Shown: positions 9,317 through 17,734 of the stretch, piece after piece
Layout of the letters: each line of letters begins with the position of its first letter
Numbering within the stretch: the stretch's first letter is position 1
Source: Nitratireductor alexandrii
GTDB lineage: Bacteria; Pseudomonadota; Alphaproteobacteria; Rhizobiales; Rhizobiaceae
Length of the DNA stretch: 64,000 nt
Assembly (NCBI RefSeq): GCF_004000215.1
Contig: NZ_RBVY01000002.1
Coordinates: 186,001-250,000, forward strand
Direction: 5' to 3'
Made by a program: the position numbers and the translations under genes
Notes under the pieces: model-generated
What the model was told of the DNA's origin: nothing
Database searches by the model: none
The model's input: the letters and a program-made list of their open reading frames with translations, nothing else

Positions 9317-11089
9317 ATGGTGATTTCGCCGCTCAAGGCGCTTCTGTTTCTGACCGGTGTCTCCGCCGCTGCCGTGTCGACCGCCTATATTAGCGGCGCG
9401 TTCGACGGTTTCTTGAAGGAGCCGCCGGCTATGGTCGCGGCCCTGCCGGATGATGGCGCGGCTGCAAAGGCCGACCGCACCGCAAACCGGAATGGGCCCG
9501 CCAAGGATGCGCCCTCGGCCGGTCTGGTCGTTGAGGGTGAGGCGCAAACTCCTGAAAACAAAGATATTTTGCCGCCGAGTTTCGATCTGGTTCGTGTCGA
9601 GCCGGACGGGTCCGTCGTTTTTGCCGGCAAGGCCGCGCCGGAGGCTTCGGTCGAGATCATCGCCGGATCGCGGGTGATCGCCAAGGCGACCGCGAGCCTG
9701 GAGGGCGACTTCGCCGTCATCCTCGACGATCCGCTCGAGCCGGGGAACTACCAGATCGTGCTGCGCTCCACGACACCCGACAATGTCGTCGCCACCTCCG
9801 TCGAAACCGCGGTGGTCGCGATTCCGGAGACCGAATCAGGGCAGGTTCTGGCGCTGGTGGAGGAGCCGGGCAAGCCGAGCAAGCTGATCACCGTGCCCGA
9901 GGGTACGGCGACCGAGGACGCAACGGAAGGGGGGAAGGCGACCGATCTCGTCGCGCCCGACCCCCCTGTTCAGGACCCGACGCGGGCGGAGGAGGAAATC
10001 GCGTCCGAGCAGCCGGCGCCGGAGGTGCGGACCGACGCGCCGGCCGACGCGGATGCCCAAAATGAGCGTGCGGCGACGCAGGCGGACGAGACGCCGGCCG
10101 AAAACGATGGTACCGAGCCCGCCGATCCGCCGGCCACCGCCGACAGGCCTGATGCCGCGGCGGAGGAGCCGGTCGCGGTGGCGGCAGCCGATCGCGCGTC
10201 CGAGATGGCCGAGGACGTTGAAGCCGCGGACCCCGCCGAGGCGGCGGTGGCACTGCCAGCCGACGAGAAGCCCGCGCCCGCCGAAAAAACCGCCGACAAG
10301 GCTGCGCCGCAGGTGCGGGTCGAGGCCGTCGAGATCGAGGGGCGTCAGGTCTTCGTGGCCGGCACGGGCGCGCCCGGTCTGATCGTCAGGGTCTATGCCA
10401 ACGCCATCCTGCTCGGCGAGACGGAAGTGTCGGCCTCCGGCCGTTTCCTGATCGAGACCGAGCGCGATCTGCCGGTCGGCGACTATATCGTGCGCGCCGA
10501 TCTGCTCGATGATGGGGGCCGCAAGGTCGTGGCCCGCGCCGCCGTGCCGTTCCAGCGCGAACCGGGCGAGGCCGTGGCCGCCGTGGCGCCTTTGCCGTCC
10601 GAGGCCGAGAACCCCGCCGAGACGGCACGTGCCGAAGAGGCGCCCGTCGTCGACGAGCCTGACGATGCGCCGGCGCAGCGGCCGCAGGCGACGGCCGAAA
10701 CCGTGGCGCCCGCAGCCAACGGCGAAACCGCGGCGGACCAGGACGGCGACGCCGGCGAGGCAGTCGTTGCGGCGCACACCGAACCGGCAGCGCCCGCGGT
10801 CGAGGAGGTGCTGGCGCCGAAGCTGCAATCGGTACAGAGTGCGGTGATTATCCGCCGCGGCGACACGCTTTGGCGGATATCGCGGCGGGTCTATGGTCGC
10901 GGCGTGCGTTATTCCACGATCTATCTCGCCAATGAGGACCAGATCGAAGATCCCGACCGTATCTGGCCGGGGCAGGTGTTCCGCGTTCCGGATACGTCGG
11001 ATGACGGTGAAGAAGCCGACATGCAGGCGCTCGAGGACCAGATGACCACGATCGAGGCTAGCGGCGGAGCGACGACCGCCGTCGAATAG
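9317..11089 (+). CDS. LysM domain protein with Ig-like domains and a long acidic linker
   Basis: A 590-residue envelope protein. Residues about 5-28 form a signal anchor. Two similar beta domains follow, at about residues 95-175 (PDGSVVFAGKAAPEASVEI) and 335-415 (EGRQVFVAGTGAPGLIVRV), each with the same GxYxIVLR/GDYIVRADL ending; they look like repeated Ig-like or carboxypeptidase-regulatory-like folds. Between and after them lie Ala/Glu/Asp/Pro-rich low-complexity linkers. A LysM domain occupies about 508-558 (IRRGDTLWRISRRVYG ... PDRIWPGQVFRVP) and should bind peptidoglycan. The protein probably spans from the inner membrane to the wall. An AAGGA about 13 nt before the ATG is the only ribosome-binding candidate. 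No catalytic domain is seen. Confidence 0.9.
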   Translation: MVISPLKALLFLTGVSAAAVSTAYISGAFDGFLKEPPAMVAALPDDGAAAKADRTANRNGPAKDAPSAGLVVEGEAQTPENKDILPPSFDLVRVEPDGSVVFAGKAAPEASVEIIAGSRVIAKATASLEGDFAVILDDPLEPGNYQIVLRSTTPDNVVATSVETAVVAIPETESGQVLALVEEPGKPSKLITVPEGTATEDATEGGKATDLVAPDPPVQDPTRAEEEIASEQPAPEVRTDAPADADAQNERAATQADETPAENDGTEPADPPATADRPDAAAEEPVAVAAADRASEMAEDVEAADPAEAAVALPADEKPAPAEKTADKAAPQVRVEAVEIEGRQVFVAGTGAPGLIVRVYANAILLGETEVSASGRFLIETERDLPVGDYIVRADLLDDGGRKVVARAAVPFQREPGEAVAAVAPLPSEAENPAETARAEEAPVVDEPDDAPAQRPQATAETVAPAANGETAADQDGDAGEAVVAAHTEPAAPAVEEVLAPKLQSVQSAVIIRRGDTLWRISRRVYGRGVRYSTIYLANEDQIEDPDRIWPGQVFRVPDTSDDGEEADMQALEDQMTTIEASGGATTAVE

Positions 11090-11108
11090 CGACGCGGTCG
11101 GTCAGAAC

Positions 11109-11137
11109 CTTGCGCCGGATGAATTCATCGTTTATCG
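11109..11137 (+). promoter_or_regulatory. Predicted arsR promoter giving a near-leaderless transcript
   Basis: CTTGCG (11109-11114), a 17-nt spacer and TTATCG (11132-11137) resemble the alphaproteobacterial sigma-70 consensus CTTGAC-N17-CTATAT. The expected transcription start, about seven nt after the -10, is near 11144, only about four nt before the arsR ATG. This fits the lack of any Shine-Dalgarno sequence there. It is a by-eye prediction. Confidence 0.4.
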
Positions 11138-11153
11138 TCGATATACGATGAAT
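11123..11153. promoter_or_regulatory. Palindrome over the arsR start codon (probable ArsR operator)
   Basis: ATTCATCGT (11123-11131) and ACGATGAAT (11145-11153) are a perfect 9-bp inverted repeat with a 13-nt centre, and a second nested repeat ATCGT/ACGAT is present at 11134-11138 and 11145-11149. The right arm contains the ATG of arsR (11148-11150), and the whole element covers the predicted -10 and transcription start. ArsR/SmtB dimers bind imperfect palindromes of this size, so autorepression is the simplest reading. Confidence 0.6.
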
Positions 11154-11474
11154 AATCTCGACATTCCCGGCGCCCCGGCCCGCGTGCAGCGCGATCTGCC
11201 TGAACTCGCCGCCGGCTTCGCGGCGCTGGCGCACCCGGCGCGGCTGCGCATTCTGTGTCATCTGGCCTGTCGGGAAGCCTGCTGTTGCCGCGAGATCGTC
11301 GATGCGTTCGATCTGGCGCAGTCGACCGTCTCGCAGCATCTCAAAGTGCTGGTCGATGCCGGTCTGGTGCGGTACGTCCCGGAAAACCGTCGCTCGCGCT
11401 ACATGGTCGATCGGGACGCGCTGGCGCGCCTCGAGGGGCGGATGTCGACCTTTCTGTCCTCGTGCTGTGCCTGA
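11148..11474 (+). CDS. ArsR/SmtB family winged-helix repressor
   Basis: A 108-residue regulator. The winged-helix core reads FAALAHPARLRILCHLAC, then a helix-turn-helix (DLAQSTVSQHLKVLVDAGLV) and the wing (VRYVPENRRSRYMVDRDAL). A Cys cluster EACCCREIV lies where ArsR has its metal-binding ELCVC(D) box, and the C-terminus ends SSCCA. This suggests sensing of As(III), another thiophilic metal, or a reactive sulfur species. No Shine-Dalgarno sequence precedes the ATG and the predicted transcript is nearly leaderless. The gene is 37 bp upstream of an Atm1-type exporter, probably its regulatory target. Confidence 0.9.
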   Translation: MNNLDIPGAPARVQRDLPELAAGFAALAHPARLRILCHLACREACCCREIVDAFDLAQSTVSQHLKVLVDAGLVRYVPENRRSRYMVDRDALARLEGRMSTFLSSCCA

Positions 11475-11511
11475 ACCCGGCGCGGTCGCAATTCCATCCA
11501 GGGAGCCTTGA

Positions 11512-13410
11512 TTGGCCGACAAAACCGTTTCCGCCGATTCCGGCGCCACGCTGAAGACCCTGCGCAATCTGTGGCCCTACATGTGGCCGGCCGACCGCGC
11601 CGACCTGAAAATGCGTGTGGTGTGGGCGAGCTTTTTCCTGGTCGCGGCCAAGCTCGTGCTGCTGATGGTGCCGTTCTTCTTCAAATGGGCCACCGACGCG
11701 CTCGCCGGCGACGGGGGCGAGCCTTCTTATCTGCCGGCGTTTCTGCTCGCGCCGGTGATGCTGGTCGTCGCCTACAATGTCGTGCGGCTGGTGCAATGGG
11801 GCTTCAACCAGCTCCGCGACGCCCTGTTTGCCAGGGTCGGTCAGCATGCCGTGCGCCAGCTCGCCTACAAGACCTTCGTGCATCTGCACGCCTTGTCGCT
11901 GCGTTTTCATCTGGAGCGCCGCACCGGCGGCCTGTCGCGCGTTATCGAGCGTGGCGTCAAGGGCATCGAGACGATCGTGCGCTTCACCATCCTGAACACG
12001 GTGCCGACGATCCTGGAATTCGCTCTGGTGGCGGTGGTGTTTGCCTTCGTCTACGGCCTTGCCTATGTCGCCGTCATCGCCGCCACCGTGTGGGCCTATA
12101 CCTGGTTCACGGTGCGCGCCAGCGACTGGCGGATCGCCATCCGCAAGGAGATGAACGACTCCGACACCGACGCCAACACCAAGGCGGTCGATTCGCTGCT
12201 GAATTTCGAGACCGTCAAATATTTCAACAACGAGGCCATGGAGGCGCGCCGTTTCGATCGCTCGATGGCGCGCTACGAAAGTGCGGCCACCAAGACCTGG
12301 ACCTCGCTCGGCTGGCTGAATTTCGGCCAAGGTGCCATTTTCGGCGTCGGCATGACCGTCATCATGGTGATGTCGGCGCGCGAAGTGATCGCCGGCACGC
12401 ACACGATCGGCGATTTCGTGTTCGTCAACGCCATGCTGATGCAGCTTTCCGTGCCGCTCAATTTCATCGGTTTCATCTATCGCGAGATCCGCCAGGGGCT
12501 GACCGACATCGAGCAGATGTTCGACTTGCTCGACGTGCCGCAGGAAATCAGTGACCGGCCCGGCGCGCACGACCTCGCTGCAGGGCAGGGCGCGATCCGC
12601 TTCGAGGACGTGCGGTTTTCCTACGACGCAAGCCGGCCGATCCTCAAGGGCATCAGTTTCGAGGTGCCGCCGGGCAAGACGGTGGCCATCGTCGGCCCGT
12701 CGGGTGCGGGAAAGTCGACTATCTCGCGGCTCCTGTTCCGCTTCTACGACATCCAGGAGGGCCGCATCACCGTCGATGGCCAGGATGTGCGCGACGTTAC
12801 CCAAAAGAGCCTCAGGGCCGCGATCGGCATGGTGCCGCAGGACACGGTGCTGTTCAACGACACCATCGCCTATAATATTCGCTACGGCCGCATCGATGCC
12901 ACCGACGAGGAAGTGCGCAAGGCGGCCGAACTGGCGCAAATTTCCGGTTTCATCGAGCAATTGCCGGGTGGCTACAAGGCCATGGTCGGCGAGCGCGGCC
13001 TAAAACTGTCCGGCGGCGAAAAACAGCGCGTCGCCATTGCCCGCACGATTTTGAAGGCACCGCCGATCCTGATCCTCGACGAAGCGACGTCGGCGCTCGA
13101 CACCCATACCGAGCAGGAAATCCAGGCGGCGCTCGATCTGGTCAGCCAGGGTCGTACCACATTGGTGATCGCCCATCGCCTGTCGACAGTGATCGGCGCC
13201 GACGAGATTATCGTCCTCAAGGACGGCCTGATCGCTGAGCGCGGCACCCACCGCGCCCTGCTTGATGCCGGCGGGCTCTACGCGGCGATGTGGGACCGCC
13301 AGCGCGAAGCGACGGAGGCCGAGGAGCGTTTGCGCCGCGCCCGCGAGACCGACGAGATGGGTGTCGTGGTGCGCCGCCGCACGCCGGAAATCGATCCCGT
13401 CCGCGATTGA
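11512..13410 (+). CDS. Atm1-type ABC exporter (permease and ATPase fused)
   Basis: A 632-residue half-transporter. Six hydrophobic segments occupy about residues 28-330, including the Atm1/ABCB7-type signature NFETVKYFNNEAMEARRFD and the GFIYREIRQGLTDIEQMF region. The nucleotide-binding domain has Walker [10 protein letters not shown] (about 395), the signature LSGGEKQR (about 500), Walker B ILILDEATSALD (about 520) and the H-loop AHRLSTV. Bacterial Atm1 homologues export glutathione or glutathione-metal and polysulfide derivatives; mitochondrial ones serve Fe/S maturation. The start is TTG at 11512, supported by AGGGAG seven to eight nt upstream. Pairing with a Cys-rich ArsR gene suggests a metal or thiol detoxification role, which is inference. 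Confidence 0.93.
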   Translation: MADKTVSADSGATLKTLRNLWPYMWPADRADLKMRVVWASFFLVAAKLVLLMVPFFFKWATDALAGDGGEPSYLPAFLLAPVMLVVAYNVVRLVQWGFNQLRDALFARVGQHAVRQLAYKTFVHLHALSLRFHLERRTGGLSRVIERGVKGIETIVRFTILNTVPTILEFALVAVVFAFVYGLAYVAVIAATVWAYTWFTVRASDWRIAIRKEMNDSDTDANTKAVDSLLNFETVKYFNNEAMEARRFDRSMARYESAATKTWTSLGWLNFGQGAIFGVGMTVIMVMSAREVIAGTHTIGDFVFVNAMLMQLSVPLNFIGFIYREIRQGLTDIEQMFDLLDVPQEISDRPGAHDLAAGQGAIRFEDVRFSYDASRPILKGISFEVPPGKTVAIVGPSGAGKSTISRLLFRFYDIQEGRITVDGQDVRDVTQKSLRAAIGMVPQDTVLFNDTIAYNIRYGRIDATDEEVRKAAELAQISGFIEQLPGGYKAMVGERGLKLSGGEKQRVAIARTILKAPPILILDEATSALDTHTEQEIQAALDLVSQGRTTLVIAHRLSTVIGADEIIVLKDGLIAERGTHRALLDAGGLYAAMWDRQREATEAEERLRRARETDEMGVVVRRRTPEIDPVRD

Positions 13411-13492
13411 CGCGTCTCACGCGCCGCGTTGCGGGCGACGGGTGTTTCGGTTAAGCCTCCGGCTCTGACGAAACCGGAGCCAGTCGACGGCG

Positions 13493-14191
13493 ATGAGCCT
13501 GCAGCAATCGATCCGCAACGCATTCGTGCCCGTGCATCGCGAGGGCTGGCCGTTCATCGGCGCCTTCGCCGGCGCGGCGATCGTTCTCGGCGTGTTTTCC
13601 ACCAGCCTGTTCTGGATCGGCGCCATTCTGACGGCCTGGTGCGCCTATTTCTTCCGCGATCCCGAGCGCGTCACCCCGGTCGACGACCGTCTGGCCATCA
13701 GCCCGGCCGACGGTATTGTTTCGGCCGTCGGGCCGGCCGTTCCGCCGCGCGAGCTTGGCCTGGGCGCCGGCGAGATGCTGCGCATCTCCGTATTCATGAA
13801 CGTTTTTTCCTGCCACGTGAACCGGGCGCCGGTACGCGGGCGGCTGTCGCGCATCGAGCACCGGGCCGGCAAGTTCCTGAATGCCGAGCTCGACAAGGCG
13901 AGCCAGGAAAACGAGCGCAACGGGCTCGTCATCGAAAGCCCCCACGGCAGCGTGGCCACTGTGCAGATCGCCGGCCTGATCGCGCGCCGTATCGTTTGCT
14001 GGGTCGAGGAGGGCACCGACACCGCAGTCGGTGAACGCATCGGCCTGATTCGCTTCGGCTCCAGGGTCGACGTATTCCTGCCGGAGGGCGCGGTGGCGCG
14101 CGTGGCGATCGGCCAGACGGCGATCGCCGGCGAGACGGTCATCGCCGAATTCGGGGCGCCGCGCGTCGCGCCGCTGGTCAGGGTGTCCTGA
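13493..14191 (+). CDS. psd: Phosphatidylserine decarboxylase, short form
   Basis: A 232-residue proenzyme that makes phosphatidylethanolamine from phosphatidylserine at the inner membrane. It has two hydrophobic segments near the N-terminus (about residues 20-55), the FFRDPER motif, [24 protein letters not shown] and the self-cleavage site RFGSRVD, where Gly189-Ser190 gives the pyruvoyl group. The length and GS site match the short archaeal/alphaproteobacterial type. It lies three nt before pssA, so the two enzymes of the PS/PE branch are co-transcribed. Confidence 0.95.
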   Translation: MSLQQSIRNAFVPVHREGWPFIGAFAGAAIVLGVFSTSLFWIGAILTAWCAYFFRDPERVTPVDDRLAISPADGIVSAVGPAVPPRELGLGAGEMLRISVFMNVFSCHVNRAPVRGRLSRIEHRAGKFLNAELDKASQENERNGLVIESPHGSVATVQIAGLIARRIVCWVEEGTDTAVGERIGLIRFGSRVDVFLPEGAVARVAIGQTAIAGETVIAEFGAPRVAPLVRVS

Positions 14192-14194
14192 CCG

Positions 14195-15013
14195 GTGCCG
14201 TTTACCGGCAAATCGCACGATGGGAGCGGGCACAAGACGCCCGATCCGCGCGGGCCGGGCATCCGCGAGATCCCGTTGCGCATGGTGGTGCCCAATCTGG
14301 TTACCGTGCTTGCGATTTGCGCCGGTCTGACCGGAATCCGCCTTGCCTTTGAACAGCGCATCGAACTGGCAGTGGCGATGGTGCTTCTGGCCGCTTTCCT
14401 CGACGGCGTCGACGGCCGCGTGGCGCGTGCCCTCAAGGCGACCTCGAAATTCGGCGCGGAAATGGATTCGCTTGCCGACATCGTCAATTTCGGCGTCGCG
14501 CCCGCCTTGGTGCTCTATGCATTCCTGTTGGACGGCGCCGGCGCGCCGGGTTGGATCGCAGCGCTCCTGTTTGCGATCGCCTGCGGCCTCAGGCTGGCGC
14601 GCTTCAATGTCATGGACCACGATCCCAACCGCGCCTCGGGCTGGCGGGCCGGCTATTTCGTCGGTGTGCCCGCGCCGGCGGGCGCCATGCTGGTGCTCCT
14701 GCCGGCCTATCTCAGCTTTCTCGGTGTCGAGCACGGCGCCGTCTTTGCCGGTCTTTCCAGCGTCTTCACGCTGCTGGTCGCCTGTCTTCTGGTCAGCCGC
14801 GTGCCGGTCTGGTCGGGCAAGAATGTCGGCCGCGTCCGCGGTGACGTGGTCATGCCGCTGATCCTGGCGATCGTGTCCTACGTGCTGCTTTTGATCAATT
14901 ATCCCTGGCATACGATGAGCGTGACCGCCATCGCCTATCTCGCCTTCATTCCGCTGAGCTGGCACTTCTACCGGCGCCGCGAAGCGCGCGAGCGGGCCAC
15001 GGAACCCGCCTGA
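14195..15013 (+). CDS. pssA: CDP-diacylglycerol--serine O-phosphatidyltransferase
   Basis: A 272-residue membrane enzyme that makes phosphatidylserine from CDP-diacylglycerol and serine, the substrate of Psd encoded just upstream. The CDP-alcohol phosphatidyltransferase motif is complete: DGVDGRVAR, then TSKFGAEMDSLAD (DGxxARx8Gx3Dx3D). About seven hydrophobic helices follow the N-terminal block REIPLRMVVPNLVTVLAICAG. I chose the GTG at 14195 because relatives carry a polar Pro/Gly-rich leader of this length; an in-frame ATG at 14282 would remove it. Confidence 0.95.
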   Translation: MPFTGKSHDGSGHKTPDPRGPGIREIPLRMVVPNLVTVLAICAGLTGIRLAFEQRIELAVAMVLLAAFLDGVDGRVARALKATSKFGAEMDSLADIVNFGVAPALVLYAFLLDGAGAPGWIAALLFAIACGLRLARFNVMDHDPNRASGWRAGYFVGVPAPAGAMLVLLPAYLSFLGVEHGAVFAGLSSVFTLLVACLLVSRVPVWSGKNVGRVRGDVVMPLILAIVSYVLLLINYPWHTMSVTAIAYLAFIPLSWHFYRRREARERATEPA

Positions 15014-15073
15014 CACGGACGCACTTTGCCGCGTCGCACCGTTTTCTCCCCGCAAGCAACAAGGAGTTTTGCA

Positions 15074-15418
15074 ATGTCCATTCGTCGTCTCGAGCCCGGC
15101 AAGCGCATGAGCCAGGCCGTCATCCACGGTAACACCGTCTATCTGGCCGGCCAGGTCGGAACCCCGGGCAAGAGCGTCGCCGACCAGACCAGGGATGCGC
15201 TCGCCGCCGTCGAGCGTCATCTGGCCGCGGCCGGATCCGACAAGTCGAAGATCCTCCAGGCGACGATCTGGATGTCCGACATGCGCGATTTCGCCGCCAT
15301 GAACGAGGTCTGGGATGCCTGGGTCGATCCCGAGAACCCGCCGGCGCGCGCCACCGGAGAGGCACGGCTTGCGACCGCGCAGCACCTGGTCGAGGTGATC
15401 GTCATCGCCGCGCTCTGA
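15074..15418 (+). CDS. RidA family protein
   Basis: A 114-residue protein of the YjgF/YER057c/UK114 superfamily. Blocks visible are AVIHGNTVYLAGQVG, KSVADQTRDALAAVERHLAAAG, ATIWMSDMRDFAAMNEVWDAW and PPARATGEARLA, the last carrying the Arg that in active RidA binds 2-imino/enamino acids. RidA hydrolyses such intermediates from PLP enzymes; other Rid subfamilies have less clear roles. The ATG at 15074 is set by AAGGAG 8 nt upstream; a longer frame from 15026 is not supported. It is followed by a hairpin terminator. Confidence 0.92.
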   Translation: MSIRRLEPGKRMSQAVIHGNTVYLAGQVGTPGKSVADQTRDALAAVERHLAAAGSDKSKILQATIWMSDMRDFAAMNEVWDAWVDPENPPARATGEARLATAQHLVEVIVIAAL

Positions 15419-15454
15419 ACCGGGCCATCGGCCTGGCGTTCAGCCAATACCAGC

Positions 15455-15478
15455 AAGGGCGGCCCAGCGGCCGCCCTT
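15455..15478. terminator. Hairpin terminator between ridA and the monooxygenase gene
   Basis: A perfect 10-bp inverted repeat, AAGGGCGGCC / GGCCGCCCTT, with a CAGC loop, lies between two convergent genes. The T-tracts are short (TTCG), so it may be only a moderate intrinsic terminator acting in both directions. Confidence 0.7.
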
Positions 15479-15485
15479 CGACGTT

Positions 15486-16976
15486 TCAGGCCGCGCGATA
15501 TTGCGGCGTCGAGGCCAGATAGCGCGCATAGGCGTCGGCGTTCGGCGGGGCCAGGTTTTCGGCCACCGGATTGCGCTTCTTCTTGCGCGCGCCCATGTCC
15601 GCCAGCAATTCGTCGAAATGCTTGAAGTGATAGGGGGCCACGCACAGGCCGCCATAGACACCGGCCGCCGGCCGTTCCGTGCGCTTCCATTGAAGCATCA
15701 TGTCGATATTGCGGTTCATCTCCTCGGCGCTCGGCTGATGGGCGAGCATGCCGTCGGCATAGCGCACCAGCCAGTTGGCGGCGAGTTCGGCGCAAAGCAC
15801 TGTACAGAAGGAGGAGTTGAACCCGACAAACCCCATATCCGGCAGATCCGGATTGGCGATGATGCGATAGAGCCGGTACTGGCCGTCGGGCTCGACCAGC
15901 TTCTTGCGGTATTCCTCCGGCAGGAAGGGCACGCCGAGCTTCCAGCCGACGGCGAGGATCGCCATGTCGGCGGCCACCCGCTCGCCCCCGGTCAAAACCA
16001 CCGTGCCGGGTTCGTAACGGTCGAACGTGCCCTGCACGGCGCGGATACGGCCGTCGGCGACCATATCGAAAAAGCCGGGCGTGACGATCGGCACCGAGCA
16101 GTTGATGCCGCGTTCGATCGGCTCCTTGGGTCTCAGCCCGGTTTTCTTGAGCTTGAGCTGGATCGACAGGAGGCTTTCCAGTGCCCGCCAGTTGGCCCAC
16201 ACGAACGGTTTGGCGAGCGCGTGATTGAGCCTGGCCATCGTCGACTGGCCCCAGCCGGGAAACATTTTTTCCTGCGCCCGGATGTAGAGAATGCGCTTGA
16301 AGTTGATCAGCCCGCCGATGAAGTAGGGCACGCGCCACACCGTCTCCAGATAGACGATCGTGACCGCTTCCGCGCCCGACTTGACTGCGTTGACGGCGAT
16401 GTCGGTGGCCGATTTGGAAAAGCCGAGCACCACCACCTTCTTGCCCTTGAGCATGGCCGGATCGGTATAGTCTGACGAGTGCATCACCTGCCCGCCGGCT
16501 TCCACGAACGCGTCCTGGCCGGGGTGGGTCAGAATGTTTTTTTCCGAAAACTGGCCCGTACAGACGGCGACGAAGTCGAACGTCTCCGTTCCGGCCGTGC
16601 CGTCGGCGCCTTCCAGAGCCAGCGTCCAGCCCTTGCGGCCGTCGGCGCGTCGCTCCATGGCTGCAACACGCGTTTCGTAGCGGATCAGCGGTGTCAGACC
16701 GTTCTCGTGGGCGTAGTCGGTCAGATAGGCGTGGACCTGGGGTCCCTTCGGCCATTCCGGATAATGGTCCGGCATCGGCTTGCCCGTATAGCGGTAAAGA
16801 TCCTTCGGGCTTTGTGTCTGGACGTCTGGGTAGGAACGCGACGGCTCCCACACCCCGCCCAGCGCGTGGCTGCGCTCGATGACGGTGACGGCATGCCCGC
16901 GCTCCTTGAACGCCTTGGCCGCGGCCAAGCCGCTGACGCCCGCGCCGATAACGGCGACTTTCTTCTTCTCGACCAT
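15486..16976 (-). CDS. Flavin-containing monooxygenase
   Basis: A 496-residue FAD/NADPH-dependent monooxygenase. The FAD Rossmann motif VIGAGVSGLAAAKAF is at the N-terminus, an FMO-fingerprint-like segment is near residue 165 (GGQVMHSSDY) and the NADPH motif VVLGFSKSATDIA is near 185. FMO-type enzymes add one oxygen atom to N- or S-nucleophiles or act as Baeyer-Villiger enzymes. The substrate cannot be told from sequence. The ATG at 16976 has GGGGAA eight nt upstream; the frame runs open to 17441 but that part overlaps the cupin gene. It lies downstream of, and in the same direction as, the cupin gene (110 nt gap), and both are divergent from an AraC regulator. Confidence 0.92.
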   Translation of the reverse strand: MVEKKKVAVIGAGVSGLAAAKAFKERGHAVTVIERSHALGGVWEPSRSYPDVQTQSPKDLYRYTGKPMPDHYPEWPKGPQVHAYLTDYAHENGLTPLIRYETRVAAMERRADGRKGWTLALEGADGTAGTETFDFVAVCTGQFSEKNILTHPGQDAFVEAGGQVMHSSDYTDPAMLKGKKVVVLGFSKSATDIAVNAVKSGAEAVTIVYLETVWRVPYFIGGLINFKRILYIRAQEKMFPGWGQSTMARLNHALAKPFVWANWRALESLLSIQLKLKKTGLRPKEPIERGINCSVPIVTPGFFDMVADGRIRAVQGTFDRYEPGTVVLTGGERVAADMAILAVGWKLGVPFLPEEYRKKLVEPDGQYRLYRIIANPDLPDMGFVGFNSSFCTVLCAELAANWLVRYADGMLAHQPSAEEMNRNIDMMLQWKRTERPAAGVYGGLCVAPYHFKHFDELLADMGARKKKRNPVAENLAPPNADAYARYLASTPQYRAA

Positions 16977-17086
16977 GGTGGTTCCCCGGTTTTGGGCGGC
17001 CGTTTGCTCACGGCTCCGCCGGCGGCGCGCCATGCACGCCGCGGGCGACCGTTTCCGGCGGCCGCCGCCTTTGCTGCCCGTAAGGT

Positions 17087-17539
17087 TCAGTCGTTGGCTT
17101 CGGGAGGAAGGAAGTCGACCGCGTGTTCGGCGGAGATTTTCACGACTTCGTCCGGGTCGCTCAGGTCGTGCAGCCGGTTGAACAGCGCTTCGAGTTCGCC
17201 GGCCGGCGACACCCAGAACAGCGCCCGCGCGGGCTTGTCCGACTTGTTGAAATAGCCGTGCGGAATGCCGCGCGGCATGCGCACCAGATCGCCAGCCTTG
17301 GCCTTGGACCATTCGCCGTCGAGTTTCAGGTCGAGTTCGCCTTCCTGGACCAGAATGAACTCGTCCTGGGTCGGATGGATGTGGACCGGCACGAACTGGC
17401 CCGGATCGCTGTTGGTTTCGAAGGCGAATGTGGACGCGCACGACGCTTTCGGAAAATAGACCTGGCCGAGAATGTTCCAGGTGGTGCCGTTGAAGCCGGT
17501 GCCGTTGCGCGTGATGCCCTTGTCGAGGTCGTCAGCCAT
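17087..17539 (-). CDS. Cupin domain protein
   Basis: A 150-residue single-domain cupin. Metal-site motifs are visible: FVPVHIHPTQDEFILVQEG (HxH and Glu of cupin motif 1) and MPRGIPHGYFNKS (His of motif 2). These residues usually hold Fe, Mn or Ni, so it may be a small dioxygenase, isomerase or a sensor. GGGAG lies nine nt before the ATG. It is the first gene of a probable two-gene operon with the flavin monooxygenase, opposite an AraC-type regulator. The context suggests oxidation of an organic substrate; no specific pathway can be named. Confidence 0.9.
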   Translation of the reverse strand: MADDLDKGITRNGTGFNGTTWNILGQVYFPKASCASTFAFETNSDPGQFVPVHIHPTQDEFILVQEGELDLKLDGEWSKAKAGDLVRMPRGIPHGYFNKSDKPARALFWVSPAGELEALFNRLHDLSDPDEVVKISAEHAVDFLPPEAND

Positions 17540-17734
17540 ATCGTTCTCCCATTGTGTGCGAGAAGGCGCCTTCAGCCGGACGCCTGTGTTCTCGTTGTCA
17601 GATTAGGCACGACCGGCGTACGATTTCTGTCCGGATTGCGAGCCGACTATCCAAAAAACGAAAAAAACGCTCCGCTGCGGCCGAATGAAGCGACGAAAAC
17701 TTGGATGGTGGCCCAACGATGCTACACTGTTCGG

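Noticed and set aside
11341-12960. A 539-codon minus-strand frame opposite the ABC exporter
   Set aside because: Its coding strand has no family similarity while the sense gene has all ABC motifs.
13451-15385. A 644-codon minus-strand frame opposite psd, pssA and ridA
   Set aside because: Overlaps three confidently identified genes and has no recognisable domain.
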